NCBI GenBank assembly: GCA_020137815.1
Contig: CM035361.1
Span: forward strand, 5,246,960 to 5,310,959
Direction of reading: 5' to 3'
Source: Hormiphora californensis
Taxonomy: Eukaryota > Ctenophora > Tentaculata > Cydippida > Pleurobrachiidae
DNA: 64,000 nucleotides
The translations under genes were made by a program, and so were the position numbers. The notes beneath the pieces were generated by a model. The model ran no database searches and was not told where the DNA came from. It saw nothing but the letters and a program-made list of their open reading frames with translations. The first letter of the stretch is position 1. Each line of letters starts with the position of its first letter. Positions 1-11,515 of the stretch are shown piece after piece.

Positions 1-117
1 AAAATATTTCATAGTTTTCTATTTCTAATCAGAAATAATCATGCCATCAATACATGAATATTGCATATAACAGTTAGAGGTGTCTTTTAGTATAGCATTT
101 TGGGCATAAAATAGGTT

Positions 118-292
118 TTTATGGGCCAAATATGGCCCACCTCGATTTAGTGGCACCCCGATTTAGTGGCAGGATTTTTTTCCCACGAGGATGCCACTAA
201 ATCGGGGTCCGACTGTAGCTGTCTACTGTATATACAGTCGGGCCCCGGTTTAGTGGCCCCCAATTTAGTGGCAGGATTTTTCCCCCCGAGGA
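118..292. repeat. Degenerate Tigger-like MITE pieces
   Basis: Two partial copies of a family with termini CAGTCGGACCCCGATTTA meet here: one ends at about 215, the other begins at about 235 beside TATA. Related copies lie at 6788-6942 and 14835-14918. Inserted or rearranged upstream of the 33-bp array. Confidence 0.6.
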
Positions 293-769
293 GTTGTTGC
301 CAGGGGTGTGAATCTTTTATTTCTCGTTGTTGCCAGGGGTGTGAATCTTTTATTTCTCGTTGTTGCCAGGGGTGTGAATCTTTTATTTCTCGTTGTTGCC
401 AGGGGTGTGAATCTTTTATTTCTCGTTGTTGCCAGGGGTGTGAATCTTTTATTTCTCGTTGTTGCCAGGGGTGTGAATCTTTTATTTCTCGTTGTTGCCA
501 GGGGTGTGAATCTTTTATTTCTCGTTGTTGCCAGGGGTGTGAATCTTTTATTTCTCGTTGTTGCCAGGGGTGTGAATCTTTTATTTCTCGTTGTTGCCAG
601 GGGTGTGAATCTTTTATTTCTCGTTGTTGCCAGGGGTGTGAATCTTTTATTTCTCGTTGTTGCCAGGGGTGTGAATCTTTTATTTCTCGTTGTTGCCAGG
701 GGTGTGAATCTTTTATTTCTCGTTGTTGCCAGGGGTGTGAATCTTTTATTTCTCGTTGTTGCCAGGGGT
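293..769. repeat. 33-bp minisatellite, about 14 copies
   Basis: Near-identical units containing TTGCCAGGGGTGTGAATC repeat head to tail in the intron just upstream of the exon at 830. The unit is a multiple of three, so all frames stay open, but the predicted peptides are only the repeat translated. Confidence 0.95.
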
Positions 770-829
770 GTCAGAACTATATGTTAGCCGTGATTGTCAG
801 GGTACTATAACATTGTTGATTTCCCGTAG

Positions 830-3800
830 GTTCAGTTGGGGATGAATCAGATGGGGCGTACATCATCCACGATACATGCCATGCAGTCAACTCTTACAAG
901 GGGGACGGTGTCAAGGTTAGTTATATAATTTAATAATTATTTGTTGTTAATTGTACTTTTTCAATAATTTAACTTTCAAATTTTAAACTGACTAATTCTT
1001 TGTTGGTTGGAATAGTCTAACCAACTCTCAAATACTTCCTACCGGTTTTTTATCATTTATTATTTAATCCCGCTCCTATCCAGTCACATGTAACATGCAA
1101 CTCCCAGTCCCAATATAATCCCTCCAATATCATACTACTTCCCTCTCCAGGCGAGAGCATTGTGTGCAAACAACCCCTCAATGGAGAACCCCTGTAACGG
1201 TGCGAGTCTGCCTCGTTACTATAGCACCCAGGAACGCGATGTATCAGTTAGTTTGAGTTGCCCTGTAGGGTATGAAGAGCTCAGCTGTATCTTGCACTGT
1301 CCTTGGGTGAACAAGTGAGTTTTAATTAACTAATTAGTTAATTAATTGATATAATTACATGAAGTATACCTTGATTTATTGCTTAATACAATTCAGTATA
1401 ATAACTATCAATGACTACTGATGATTGGTGCCTCCTCGTGGGGCATCATGAAACATGTGTATAGACCTTAAAAACTTCCGTTGTTTTTAATTTGTATAAC
1501 TACCAATATATACCATCTAACTACCAATATACTTCTAATTCAGGATTGCAGGAAAGGGTGCTGATATGCACGGTGTTATGGAGGGTAGTTGTTCAGTGTC
1601 GGGTTGTGACAGATGGTGCAGACTGAGTATCATTTGTAAACTGAATATGGACGCGTAAGTTTACTGGGATTTGGGTTTAAGTTTACTGGGTTTCCCTGGG
1701 ATTTGGGCTTCTCGCTAGAATGATTTACAATTTGAGTCGCTTGACACTGTTTCCGTGTATGAACAATTCAACACAGCGGGTACATGAATACACATGTTTG
1801 ATATTTTATCTCACACGATAGTATTACCTGGTCCTCTTGTGAAGCTGATATGTCATCAGTCACACAAGATCACACAATCACACAATCACACATCCCCAAT
1901 CACACACATCCCCACCACACACAATCAATCACACATCCCCAATCACACAATCACATAATCACACATCCCCACCACATCAATCACATAATCAATCACACAT
2001 CCCCACCACACACACAATCACACAATCACTGACACATCCCCCTTCCTTCAGAGACGAGTACGCGGCAGCAGTGTGTCCCTCTTGTGAGGGCTATGTTTGT
2101 GGGAGTGGGGAGGAGTGTTCGATGGAGGATACTACCGGATCTGGAATCATGAAACCAACCTGTAGAGTTCGACAATCTGGATGTGATGATAATGACAGGT
2201 AATTAGTATGTTAATTAGTTAATTAATTAATTAATTTAATTAGTTAACTGATTGATTAATTAACAGAATAGGTCCTTTTCATTAATTGCGATTATAAATT
2301 TCTTTAACCACTATACTTTACTAATTAACGAATAACCATTTAACCACTACTACTACCCACTCCTTTGCCAGGTGTGGTGATAATGGTGTCTGTGTACCAG
2401 TTGGATCTAACGACTACTCCTGTAACTGCGACGCTGAATATGAATACAACAGGCTGGTAAGAAGAACTTCCCAAAATCGCCATCCGTCACTTGATTCTGC
2501 CACTTACATTCGAAGGCTACGATCTCTTTTCGTACCAATTATATATAATTGGTAAGAAAATACCATATATGGTAATCATTAAATCCTCTGTTAATTCACA
2601 GATAGGATCGTGTTTGCCCATCCACACTCTCTGGGCGACTGTACTGGGAGAGGAGGCTATAGGTGATGAAGCTGTATCAAGTGCTGTCTGTCTGGAGGGA
2701 CAGAAAGTTATGAGGTATGTGTTACCATGGTTACCATGGTTACCATGCGTCGCGTTACTATAATGCGTTACCATGGTTACCATGGTTACCATCATCTAAC
2801 CTCCCTTCCTCCCCCCTAGATGCCACACATACGGAGCACCAACCGCCGCTGATGGAGTAACAATTGAGAATGCTGGTTCTCAGTGCGTGGCCCGGGCCTC
2901 CCACGCCCTCTCCTACTCTATCCGAGCCGTGGCCTACTGTGGTGATAGGAGTGCTATGAGGGATCCCTGCACTGGAGATGAGATTTACAGTACTGAGTAC
3001 AGGATGGATGCCTCTCTGAGTCCCTCTATTGAGTGCCCCAGTGGGTATATCATGGCCAGTTGTGCCTTCCACAGTCCTTGGACTCAGGTAAATATCGGTT
3101 ACCATGGTTACCAGAGTGGGTTACCATAGTTACCAGAGTGGGTTACCATGGTTACCAGAGTGTGTTACCATGGTTACCAGTCCCTCTATTGAGTGTCCCA
3201 GTGGGTACATCATGGCCAGTTGTGCCTTCCACAGTCCTTGGACTCAGGTAAATATGGGTTACCATGGTTACCAGAGTGGGTTACCATGGTTACCAGAGTG
3301 TGTTACCATGGTTACCAGTCCCTCTATTGAGTGTCCCAGTGGGTACATCATGGCCAGTTGTGCCTTCCACAGTCCTTGGACTCAGGTAAATATGGGTTAC
3401 CATGGTTACCAGAGTGTGTTACCATGGTTACCAGTCCCTCTATTGAGTGTCCCAGTGGGTACATCATGGCCAGTTGTGCCTTCCACAGTCCTTGGACTCA
3501 GGTAAATATGGGTTACCATGGTTACCAGAGTGGGTTACCATGGTTACCAGTCCCTCTATTGAGTGTCCCAGTGGGTACATCATGGCCAGTTGTGCCTTCC
3601 ACAGTCCTTGGACTCAGGTAAATATGGGTTACCATGGTTACCAGAGTGTGTTACCATGGTTACCAGTCCCTCTATTGAGTGTCCCAGTGGGTACATCATG
3701 GCCAGTTGTGCCTTCCACAGTCCTTGGACTCAGGTAACTAGAGTCTTAGAGGCCTGGTCCACAGGAAGAAGAAAAAATTATATATTTCGACCTTTCAAGC

Positions 3801-6800
3801 ACTGGAATTGGAAATAAGAAGTTCAGAGAGATGTTGACAAATTAGGATGTGCCACGATGTACCTTGCCACCCCGTGTGTTCCCTGATCCCTCTAAACTAT
3901 CCCCTGTTTCAGTTCTTGGATGAGGCGACCAAGGCCCAGATTAGTTCAATCAGCAGTGTCCAGCCTAATGCTGCGGGAGTGTGTTCTATGGAGAACTGTC
4001 TGGAGACTGAGGGACAGTTCTGCAAACTAACTGCAATCTGTACCAAGCTAACCGGGTAATTTAATTAACGAGTTAATTAGTTGGCTAACGAGTTAATTAG
4101 TTGGCTAACGAGTTAATTAGTTGGCTAATTAGTTAATTAGTTGGCTAACGAGTTAATTAGTCGGCTAATTAGTTAGGTATAGAGCTATTTCTTTGTTTTA
4201 TTGTGTCTAGATTATCACGATTACATTATCGCGTAGTTTATTCTGCACAACTACCTTTTTGGAGGTATACGGCTCGTTCCCTTTACTCATAATTTATGGG
4301 CCACCCTGTATATATTCTCCCTCCAGAGATGAGTACCTGACAGCAGCGTGTCCCACTTGTGACAATGTCCGATGTGATGACGGGTTTGAGTGTACCATTG
4401 GAGCAGACAACAACCTGCCTCAATGCACTGAGGTTATCCCGGGTGGATGTGATGTCAACAAGTAGGTTTAGTTTGGGTTGCTCATCTGGTACTGTAAACA
4501 GTTTCCAGTTGTTGTTCTTAAACAATGTTAACTAAGCATGACAACCATGGCAGCCGAGATGTTTTCAGTGTTTTTGCGAACTCAACTCAAGCTCTAGCTT
4601 GTTTCGTAGCATGCTAAAACTATGATAACTCATATAGCGTTAACTATACCAGGAAAAGGCCAATCAAACTGACACGTCTCTTCTCCAGCTGCGGTAGGGG
4701 AGAGTGCATTGAAAATGGAACCGATTACAGCTGTACCTGTGAAAGTGGTTTCAGTTTTAATGGTGAGACCTGTTCTGATGTTAACGAGTGTGCTGAGTCA
4801 CCCTGCGGGAATGGAGATTGTTTGAATCTGGAGGGTGGTTATCAGTGTGATTGTATGGTCGGGTACACCAGCGAGATGTAAGTAGTTGAGTTTTTAACTA
4901 ATTAACTAGTTAACTAATATTAGTTAACTAGTTAACTAATTAACTAAGTACCTAATAATAATTGGAAATAAGTTCTTGCAGACCGTTAGTTTATTAACTA
5001 ATTGATCGGGCGCTCTCTTAGCCCAATTTGTCTTTCCGAGTGGACTTGGAATTCTTTGTTATTTCCCCAATTTACATCAAAAAGATGTACCACTATTATC
5101 TTAGAGAATAATTCAACATCTCTACTGTTACTTATTTACAAATTAGTGAACTATATAACATCTCTACTGCCACTTATTTACAATTTTAGTGAACTATTCA
5201 ACATCTCAGGGGTACATGCATTGATGTTGATGAGTGTGTGGCCGCGGAGAGCCCTTGCGGACCATACGAGAGGTGTTCAAATATTGAGGGAAGTTTCATC
5301 TGTGATTGTCTACAGACCTTCTACAAGTACGTATACACCATTTTATTGTTAAATGTTAAATGCCCTTTTATGGTGTTGTTAAATGCCCTTTTATGGTGTT
5401 GTTTAGTTGTTACATGCCCTGTTGTGGTGTTGTTTAGTTGTTACATGCCAGGAACCGACCGAATCAGGAAATACTGGTCCCTGATTGGTCACGTGACCTA
5501 AATAACGAGTTCTGATTGGTTGTTTACTTGTGTCGGTCGGTTCCTGGTGTTGGTTAATGCCCTTTTATGGAATTGTTACATGTCCTAATATAGAGAATTA
5601 CTAATACTTCCAATGAATACCAGGAGTGATGATGGTGATTGCGTCTGCGCTGATGGATTCACCCCCTCGGGTAGTGAGTGTATTGATATTGACGAGTGTA
5701 ACGCGTCACCCATCTCACCGTGCCCAGCTAACATGGTAAGGAGCTGGTGTTATTTGTCCTTATATGGTATTGGTACATGCCCATTGCCCTTATATGGTGA
5801 CATGGTAATGTGCTGGTGATTTCATTTTCTACGTATTAGCAGTAAGCAGATCTACACCTAAACAAAATAACACATATATCTATCACGCATCACCTTTCTA
5901 ACAGTTGCCTTGCTCTGTCTGGCGGTGCCAGACCCTGATTTGATTCTCAAACAGATGCAGGGGTCTGTGGCGCCAGACAGGCCTTGCTCGGCTCTGTTTT
6001 CCCAAGCCTCGAAGGGTTAGAACATAACAATCTGTAACACCACTCCCTCTGATTCCCTAAAATTCCCCCTACTACACAGGAGTGTACAAACACAATTGGT
6101 AACTACCAGTGTGCATGTTCTAATGGAACGGCAGTGTTTCCATCGAGTGAGGAGGGCGAATGTCTGGAGTACACACCCTGTGAGTTGTACGGGGTGAAGA
6201 GCGAGTACCAGGGTATCCGGGGAAACACCATTAAAGTCGAGGTGAGTAGTTCAGGAACCGAGCGAAACAAGTAAACAACCAATCAGAACTCGTTATTTAG
6301 GTCACGTGACTGGTTATCAGCCAATCAGGGAACAGTATTTCCTGATTCGGTCGGTTCCTGGTACAGCAGTTGGTGTTAAATTACTAATTAGTTGGTGATT
6401 ATAGTTGGTGGTGATTAGATGGCATGGTGATTAGTTAACAGTGATTTTATAGTTGTCTTCTCACTTATACTGTCTTTCAAGTTTCACCAATCCTGGATAA
6501 CCTAATTCCCCATAAATATCAGATTACTGGTGTGAGGACTACAGTGTTCAAGGTAGCTGGAACTATCGATTGGACTAAGGATGGTGTAGTCTGGGATCCC
6601 GCCACTGATGCATCTCAAACGGTCCAAGGATTCACTCTTTAGTAAGTTTTTAACGTGCAGGAAAGGGAGATGCAGGAAAAGAGGGATAAACGTGAGATTT
6701 TAATGATCTGATTAACTGCCTAATTTCTAAGTTAATTAATTAACCTATCAATTAATTACAACGAAATAATACAGCTGTATTAAATTACAGTCGGACCCCG

Positions 6801-9490
6801 ATTTAGGGACACCCTCGGGGGAAAGGCTCTTGTCCACTAAATCGGGGTCAAATAATGTTAATTTCCTATATCGGGGGAAAAAATCCTGTCCCTAAATCGG
6901 GGTGCCACTAAATCGGGGGCCCCTAAATCGGGGATCCGACTGTAATTATTCTCTTTAATTAATTATTCTCAGTGACTTCCAGCCGGAGTATGCAGGATTC
7001 TATGAGGCCACCGTCTACCTGGAGCGAAAGACTGGGTACGAGATGTGCAAAGTGGGAATTCACGTTAAGTTACTCGGTAAGTAAACTTATTATTTTCAAA
7101 ACTTTGCTACCCGGTTTTACTTCTATCCTAAGGATAGTGAAGTAATATTTGTAAATAATAACTAATTAATTAATTAATTCCGCCTATTTCCGCAGAGGGT
7201 TCAGCACACATGACAGTTCCTAACTTGGAGAAATTCTCTGAAACTCTACCAGCTGGAAAAGGTGTTGCAGTACAGTGCAAAGTTACACTAACAAACGTAA
7301 GTATGTACTCACGTCTACTCATTGAATGGGTAGTTCTCTGAGTCATTCTCATTCTCGATCGGAAGATAGTCAATTAATTTGATAACAAACAACAAAAGTG
7401 TTTGTATTTAGCCCGAATTGGCGAATTGATCAAAATCACTCTTCAAATAAAATTAAAATCACTCTTCAAATAAAATTAAAATCATATCCCCACCTTTGCA
7501 GCTGAAGCTAGAGAACGCAAAAGACGTGAACAATGTAAAATGGTATAAGGTAATACCAGGGGAAGAGGACGTGCTCCTGGTAGATAATGATCTTATCAAC
7601 TTCAACTACAAAATCGGTCAGTGTCAGTTAATTAGGTAGTGATGATCTCAAAACAAATGTCGGATTCTGTCTCCCGGTCTCCAAATGAAAAGAACTCTTT
7701 TGAGTAGTAGAGTCCTGATTTTTTAGTAAAAACCAAACTTCCCTCTCCCCACACAATCCTTCGTTCGACCTGTCAGAGCATTGGCCTGACAGCGCGAGAA
7801 CTGTGGTCAGAGCATTGGCCTGACAGCGCGAGGGCAATTTCTGATTTGCCGCATACGGCGTCTAGACGGTATACCGTCTGGACGGGTTTCGGTGAAATCA
7901 GCTAAAAACGGTACCGAAATTGCTTGAGACGGGTTATAGACGGTATCAGACGGTCTCTAGACGGGTTATAGACGGTATCAGACGGTGTTGCGACGGTATC
8001 AGACGGTCTCTAGACGATGTCTAGACGGTACCGTCCCGGCGTCTGGACGGCGTCCGGACGGTGTCTAGACGGTATCCGTCCGAAGTTGAGACGGCACGTC
8101 TGAAAATTGTACCAGACGTTGAGACGGACTTTTAGAACTCCGTCTGTATTTCAGACGGAGTTTTAAAAGTACGTCTCAACGCAGTCTAAAGGAAAATCGA
8201 TGAAAGTACCGTCTAGACAACGTCTCAACTGAAACCGGTCAACATACCGTCTAAACAACGTCTAGACAACGTCTAAACAGAATCTCGCGATTCAGTTTCA
8301 AATACCGTCTAGACAACTTCTCCAGCAATTTCGATAAGAATACCGTCTAAACAACGTCTAGACAACGTCTCAAATAATGATGTCTAGACTCGACCGTTTT
8401 CGAAGACCATTCTGGATTACCCATGCCAGTTGGAATTAGTGGTAGATGTGTGCCTATTGAATGAAAATTACACATGTGTTTAACCAGCACAGTCGTACCG
8501 CGATGCTCGGGGACGGGAAAGGGGTTATCCTCCCGGTAATTTTCGTACCCAACTTCTTAAATTCAACCAAACTGTTTTGGTATCTCCACATTCACTCTTA
8601 CATCCAGCTATCGCGTTGTAATACAACTGTGAGATACTGTCTATGGCTGATACTATCAGTGATAGATAGTGTCGGTTATGAGACGTTGTTTAGACGGTAT
8701 CTGTATCGGATTCGCTTAAGACGTTGTCTAGACGTTGTTTAGACGGTATTCGTATCGAAATTGCTGGAGAAGTTGTCTAGACGGTATTTGAAACTGAATC
8801 GCGAGATTCTGTTTAGACGTTGTCTAGACGTTGTTTAGACGGTATGTTGACCGGTTTCAGTTGAGACGTTGTCTAGACGGTACTTTCATCGATTTTCCTT
8901 TAGACTGCGTTGAGACGTACTTTTAAAACTCCGTCTGAAATATAGACGGAGTTCTAAAAGTCCGTCTCAACGTCTGGTACAATTTTCAGACGTGCCGTCT
9001 CAACTTCGGACGGATACCGTCTAGACACCGTCCAGACGCCGTCCAGACGCCGGGACGGTACCGTCTAGACACCGTCTAGAGACCGTCTGATACCGTCGCA
9101 ACACCGTCTGATACCGTCTATAACCCGTCTAGAGACCGTCTGATACCGTCTATAACCCGTCTCAAGCAATTTCGGTACCGTTTTTAGCTGATTTCACCGA
9201 AACCCGTCCAGACGGTATATCGTCTAGACGCCGTCTAGACGGCGTTGCGACGCCGTCTAGACGCCGTATGCGGCAAATCAGAAATTGCCCAGCGCGAGAA
9301 CTGAGGTCAGAGCATTGGCCTGACAGCGATCGACCGTCAAAATGCCCAACTCATTACACAATTCCCACCTGCAGGTTCCTACCGACTGTGGTTCGAGGAC
9401 CCCCAACCGGAGGACAGTGGAACGTACAAGTGTGAATTTAACCAACAGGATGTGTACGCCTTTGTGGAGGTCGCCATGGCCTGGCAGTAG
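830..9490 (+). CDS. Cysteine-rich multi-EGF and Ig-domain extracellular protein, 5' end not seen
   Basis: Eighteen exons join in one frame to about 794 residues ending at TAG 9488-9490: 830-915, 1151-1314, 1544-1654, 2052-2198, 2372-2456, 2602-2714, 2820-3087, 3913-4055, 4327-4461, 4689-4877, 5210-5326, 5624-5735, 6080-6241, 6523-6641, 6973-7076, 7196-7296, 7502-7616, 9375-9490. The first exon is entered in mid-codon, so the start and any signal peptide lie upstream. A Cys-rich module (CPVGYEELSC, then DEYAAAVCPSC, then one EGF) appears twice, at 830-2456 and 2602-4800. Calcium-binding type EGF domains follow (DVNECAESPCGNGDC, DVDECVAAESPCGPYERC, DIDECNASP), then two Ig-like domains; the last has the classic EDSGTYKCEF. 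The likely role is extracellular matrix or adhesion. No known family with this exact order is recognised. Introns host two hAT MITEs, a Tigger-like MITE and a 1.46-kb foldback. Confidence 0.85.
1852..2040. repeat. CACAATCA/CACATCCCC low-complexity intronic repeat
   Basis: Imperfect short tandem repeats of CACACAATCA and CACATCCCCA fill the end of the intron preceding the exon at 2052. Confidence 0.85.
3178..3734 (+). repeat. Five extra copies of an exon 3' edge with its splice donor
   Basis: The last 67 nt of the exon ending at 3087, its GTAAAT donor and the following GGTTACCATGGTTACC intron sequence are repeated. The exon-edge motif starts at 3021 (the real exon) and again at 3181, 3319, 3435, 3551 and 3667. 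The last three spacings are exactly 116 bp. Reading through the first donor meets an in-frame stop at once, so the first donor must be the one used. Confidence 0.95.
4066..4175. repeat. 20-bp intronic tandem repeat
   Basis: About five copies of a unit containing GTTAATTAGTTGGCTAACGA follow the donor at 4056. Confidence 0.85.
5449..5546. mobile_element. hAT-type MITE, copy 1
   Basis: Terminal inverted repeats CAGGAACCGACCGAA and TCGGTCGGTTCCTG with CACGTG inside. About 10 bp shorter than other copies because the GGCTGATAACCA segment is missing. Lies in an EGF-gene intron. Confidence 0.85.
5915..5980. repeat. Short inverted repeat
   Basis: CTGTCTGGCGGTGCCAGACC pairs with GGTCTGTGGCGCCAGACAG around a small loop. 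Either a tiny MITE or a hairpin in the intron. Confidence 0.6.
6252..6360. mobile_element. hAT-type MITE, copy 2
   Basis: Full-length copy in reverse orientation relative to copy 1, in the intron that follows the exon ending at 6241. Confidence 0.9.
6788..6942. mobile_element. Tigger/pogo-like MITE flanked by TA
   Basis: Starts CAGTCGGACCCCGATTTA and ends with the inverted GATCCGACTG, flanked on both sides by TA as expected for Tc1/mariner-pogo insertions. Internal TAAATCGGGG motifs repeat in both orientations. Confidence 0.8.
7832..9290. mobile_element. 1.46-kb foldback element with 9-bp target duplication
   Basis: Outer ends GGGCAATTTCTGATTTGCC and GGCAAATCAGAAATTGCCC begin long inverted arms full of GTCTAGACGG-type motifs, leaving a central segment at about 8390-8660. 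CAGCGCGAG flanks both sides, a 9-bp direct repeat typical of Mutator-like insertions. It sits in the last intron of the EGF/Ig gene. No transposase reading frame is visible. Confidence 0.9.
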
Positions 9491-9718
9491 AACACTAGAA
9501 CAACTCGGAGAGAGATTGGGACATTGTTTACTCTTTAAAATGAGTTTTTATTCGCTGAGATCATGTTTTATTTGGTGATTTTGTGTTTAAATCACGTCAT
9601 GTCTCTCACCTAATTGTATCGGTGGAGATATCACCTCGCCTGTTATAACAATGGGCTCTGATTCTTTAATGTATTTGTCACAGTGTGACCCCTGAATTGG
9701 ATTTGGATTGGAATGTTG

Positions 9719-9724
9719 AATAAA
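9719..9724 (+). promoter_or_regulatory. Polyadenylation signal AATAAA of the EGF/Ig gene
   Basis: AATAAA about 230 nt after the stop codon, followed by a T-rich stretch. Confidence 0.65.
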
Positions 9725-9892
9725 TCAGTTTTACTTTAAGATTGTTCATGTTCCCTTTATTTCCTTGCATTTCAAAACCAAAAAAAACTGTTGTCGTCAA
9801 TCGTCATGATGTTGCGTCTATCTAAATTTACTTGTATATCTACTGTAAAAAAACTTGAACTACAAGTTGTAGCTCAAGCTGAACATATACGT

Positions 9893-10013
9893 AAAGTCCG
9901 TTTCAAGCGACTTGACCCGTAATTCTTGGAATTTGGCGCGTCGCGCGTGTATTTACAAAGGGGAAATCCTGAATTTCCAGGAATCTCAGGTCAAGTCGTT
10001 TGAAACGCACTTT
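9893..10013. mobile_element. 120-bp MITE, second family, copy a
   Basis: Ends AAAGTCCGTTTCAAGCGACT and its inverted form AGTCGTTTGAAACGCACTTT, bordered by TA. A second copy is at 41543-41666. Confidence 0.85.
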
Positions 10014-10404
10014 ATTGTTAACTATTTATAAATGTAGATTTAGACGAGTTGAATGTAGCGCGCAGAAATAATATGAAATGATCGCATAAAAGTACTGCGC
10101 GTTTATATATATATATATATATTAAGTATTCGCGCCGCGCACTTAACTGGCCTGAATCGAAAAAATAAAATAAAAGTTTTTTTGACCTTCGTTTTCTTTT
10201 CTGAGCTTCGATTTTTACTTGTTTGTTAGAAAAACAGAAAGATATAGCTACTTTTCTCTATTTAGAACGTCTGCCCTTGATTTATGAATCTCTTTGGTAT
10301 GATTTGACTCCTCCTTGGTCTATTGTGCGCTTTTTGTACCTACGGAGTACTTGTTGAGGGTCGCGGTGGACGCCATCCTGGGAGATTTAACGTCGCTAAC
10401 ATAA

Positions 10405-10554
10405 AGTCCATTTTTTTTCAACTGTTCACCCAAAAACTGAAATTTAATAAAAATTAGAATTTGGGTGGCGCGCGCTACACGTTAACATGTGATAAACGCG
10501 CAAAACAATTCCGCGCACGACTTTGGGGGGTGAACAGTTGAAAAAAAATGGAGT
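10405..10554. mobile_element. 150-bp palindromic MITE
   Basis: Terminal inverted repeat TCCATTTTTTTTCAACTGTT / AACAGTTGAAAAAAAATGGA. One copy in this window, in the 5' flank of the small mitochondrial-type gene. Confidence 0.8.
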
Positions 10555-10630
10555 ATACCTCATATTTTCTCACACCGATTAAGACTTCCCCCGATTGCTA
10601 CATAACTCTTAAATTTATTTATTAGCTCCA

Positions 10631-11246
10631 ATGGCCGCCCGTATCTTCGCTTCCCGAATCATTCCCGGGCTTCGGCAACAGGCTAAACGGTAAAAATATA
10701 GTTTTGCGACTAGCACAAAGTAGTAAAATTTTGTTTTGTATGAATTGCAATAAATTATTACCGCCCAATTTCTTCAGATTCCATAACGGACCACCCAGGA
10801 ACCATTTTGGTGAAAATCCCCCTCCTTATCCTGAGCAGAAACGATTCTTTGCTCTTGGTCTCTCAGTTTTTACTGTCACTACTATTTGGGTTGGTCCTAG
10901 ACATATATATATATATATTTGATGGTCATAACTTGCGTTTTAACGATCTTTTTAACATTTGTAATTCTTGTAATTCTTGTAACATTCCTAATCTTGCACA
11001 GGCTTACTGGGTTGACATTTTCAAGCCTCGATTTGCTGAGATCGACTGGGGTGAGTTATCCTCTTTGTTCATATTTTAAAATCAATTTCACTGATCTTTC
11101 TGATGTCATACATTAACAAAATCTCTTCGCTACCTTCCACTAACGAGATTTCTTCAGATGCTATCCGGGCTGAGCGAAACAAAATTGTAGATGACGATGC
11201 TGCGGATGATGATGAAGAAGAGGAAGAGGATGATGATGATGAATAA
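10631..11246 (+). CDS. Small single-pass, probably mitochondrial inner-membrane protein
   Basis: Four exons (10631-10689, 10778-10889, 11002-11050, 11158-11246) give 102 residues in continuous phase. The N-terminus MAARIFASRIIPGLRQQAKR is a typical arginine-rich, acid-free mitochondrial targeting sequence. One hydrophobic segment follows (RFFALGLSVFTVTTIWAYW), then a very acidic C-terminus of 16 D/E residues in the last 18. Size, topology and intron pattern suit an accessory respiratory-chain subunit, but no specific family is recognised; resemblance to NDUFB2-type subunits is only in layout. The TAA stop overlaps an AATAAA signal at 11242-11247. MTCH2 starts 270 bp downstream on the same strand. 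Confidence 0.75.
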
Positions 11247-11515
11247 AGTTCTGTCATTGTGCCTTTCATTAAGTTATTATTGAGTAATAGTTGCAGGACT
11301 TGAAATTCCTTGGATTCTAATAGTAGTGCATTTGTTTTTTGTTGTATATCTAACACCTCTCATATCTCAATTCCTTCCTTCTTGTATTTACAATCATCCG
11401 AGTTTTTATTTTAACAACCTCTCACTACACCTTGTCTACGACGATTAAAATGGTTCCGATAAACCGATAAACTTACCCAAAACCTAACAAACCAATAATT
11501 ACAATTCTTGTAGAA

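Noticed and set aside
166-810. 214-codon cysteine-rich frame with 13 repeats of CCQGCESFIS
   Set aside because: It is the 33-bp minisatellite translated; all frames stay open because the unit is a multiple of three and there is no splice or start context.
10631-11246. Assignment as NDUFB2
   Set aside because: Only general layout (targeting sequence, one TM, acidic end) agrees; no diagnostic motif could be aligned.
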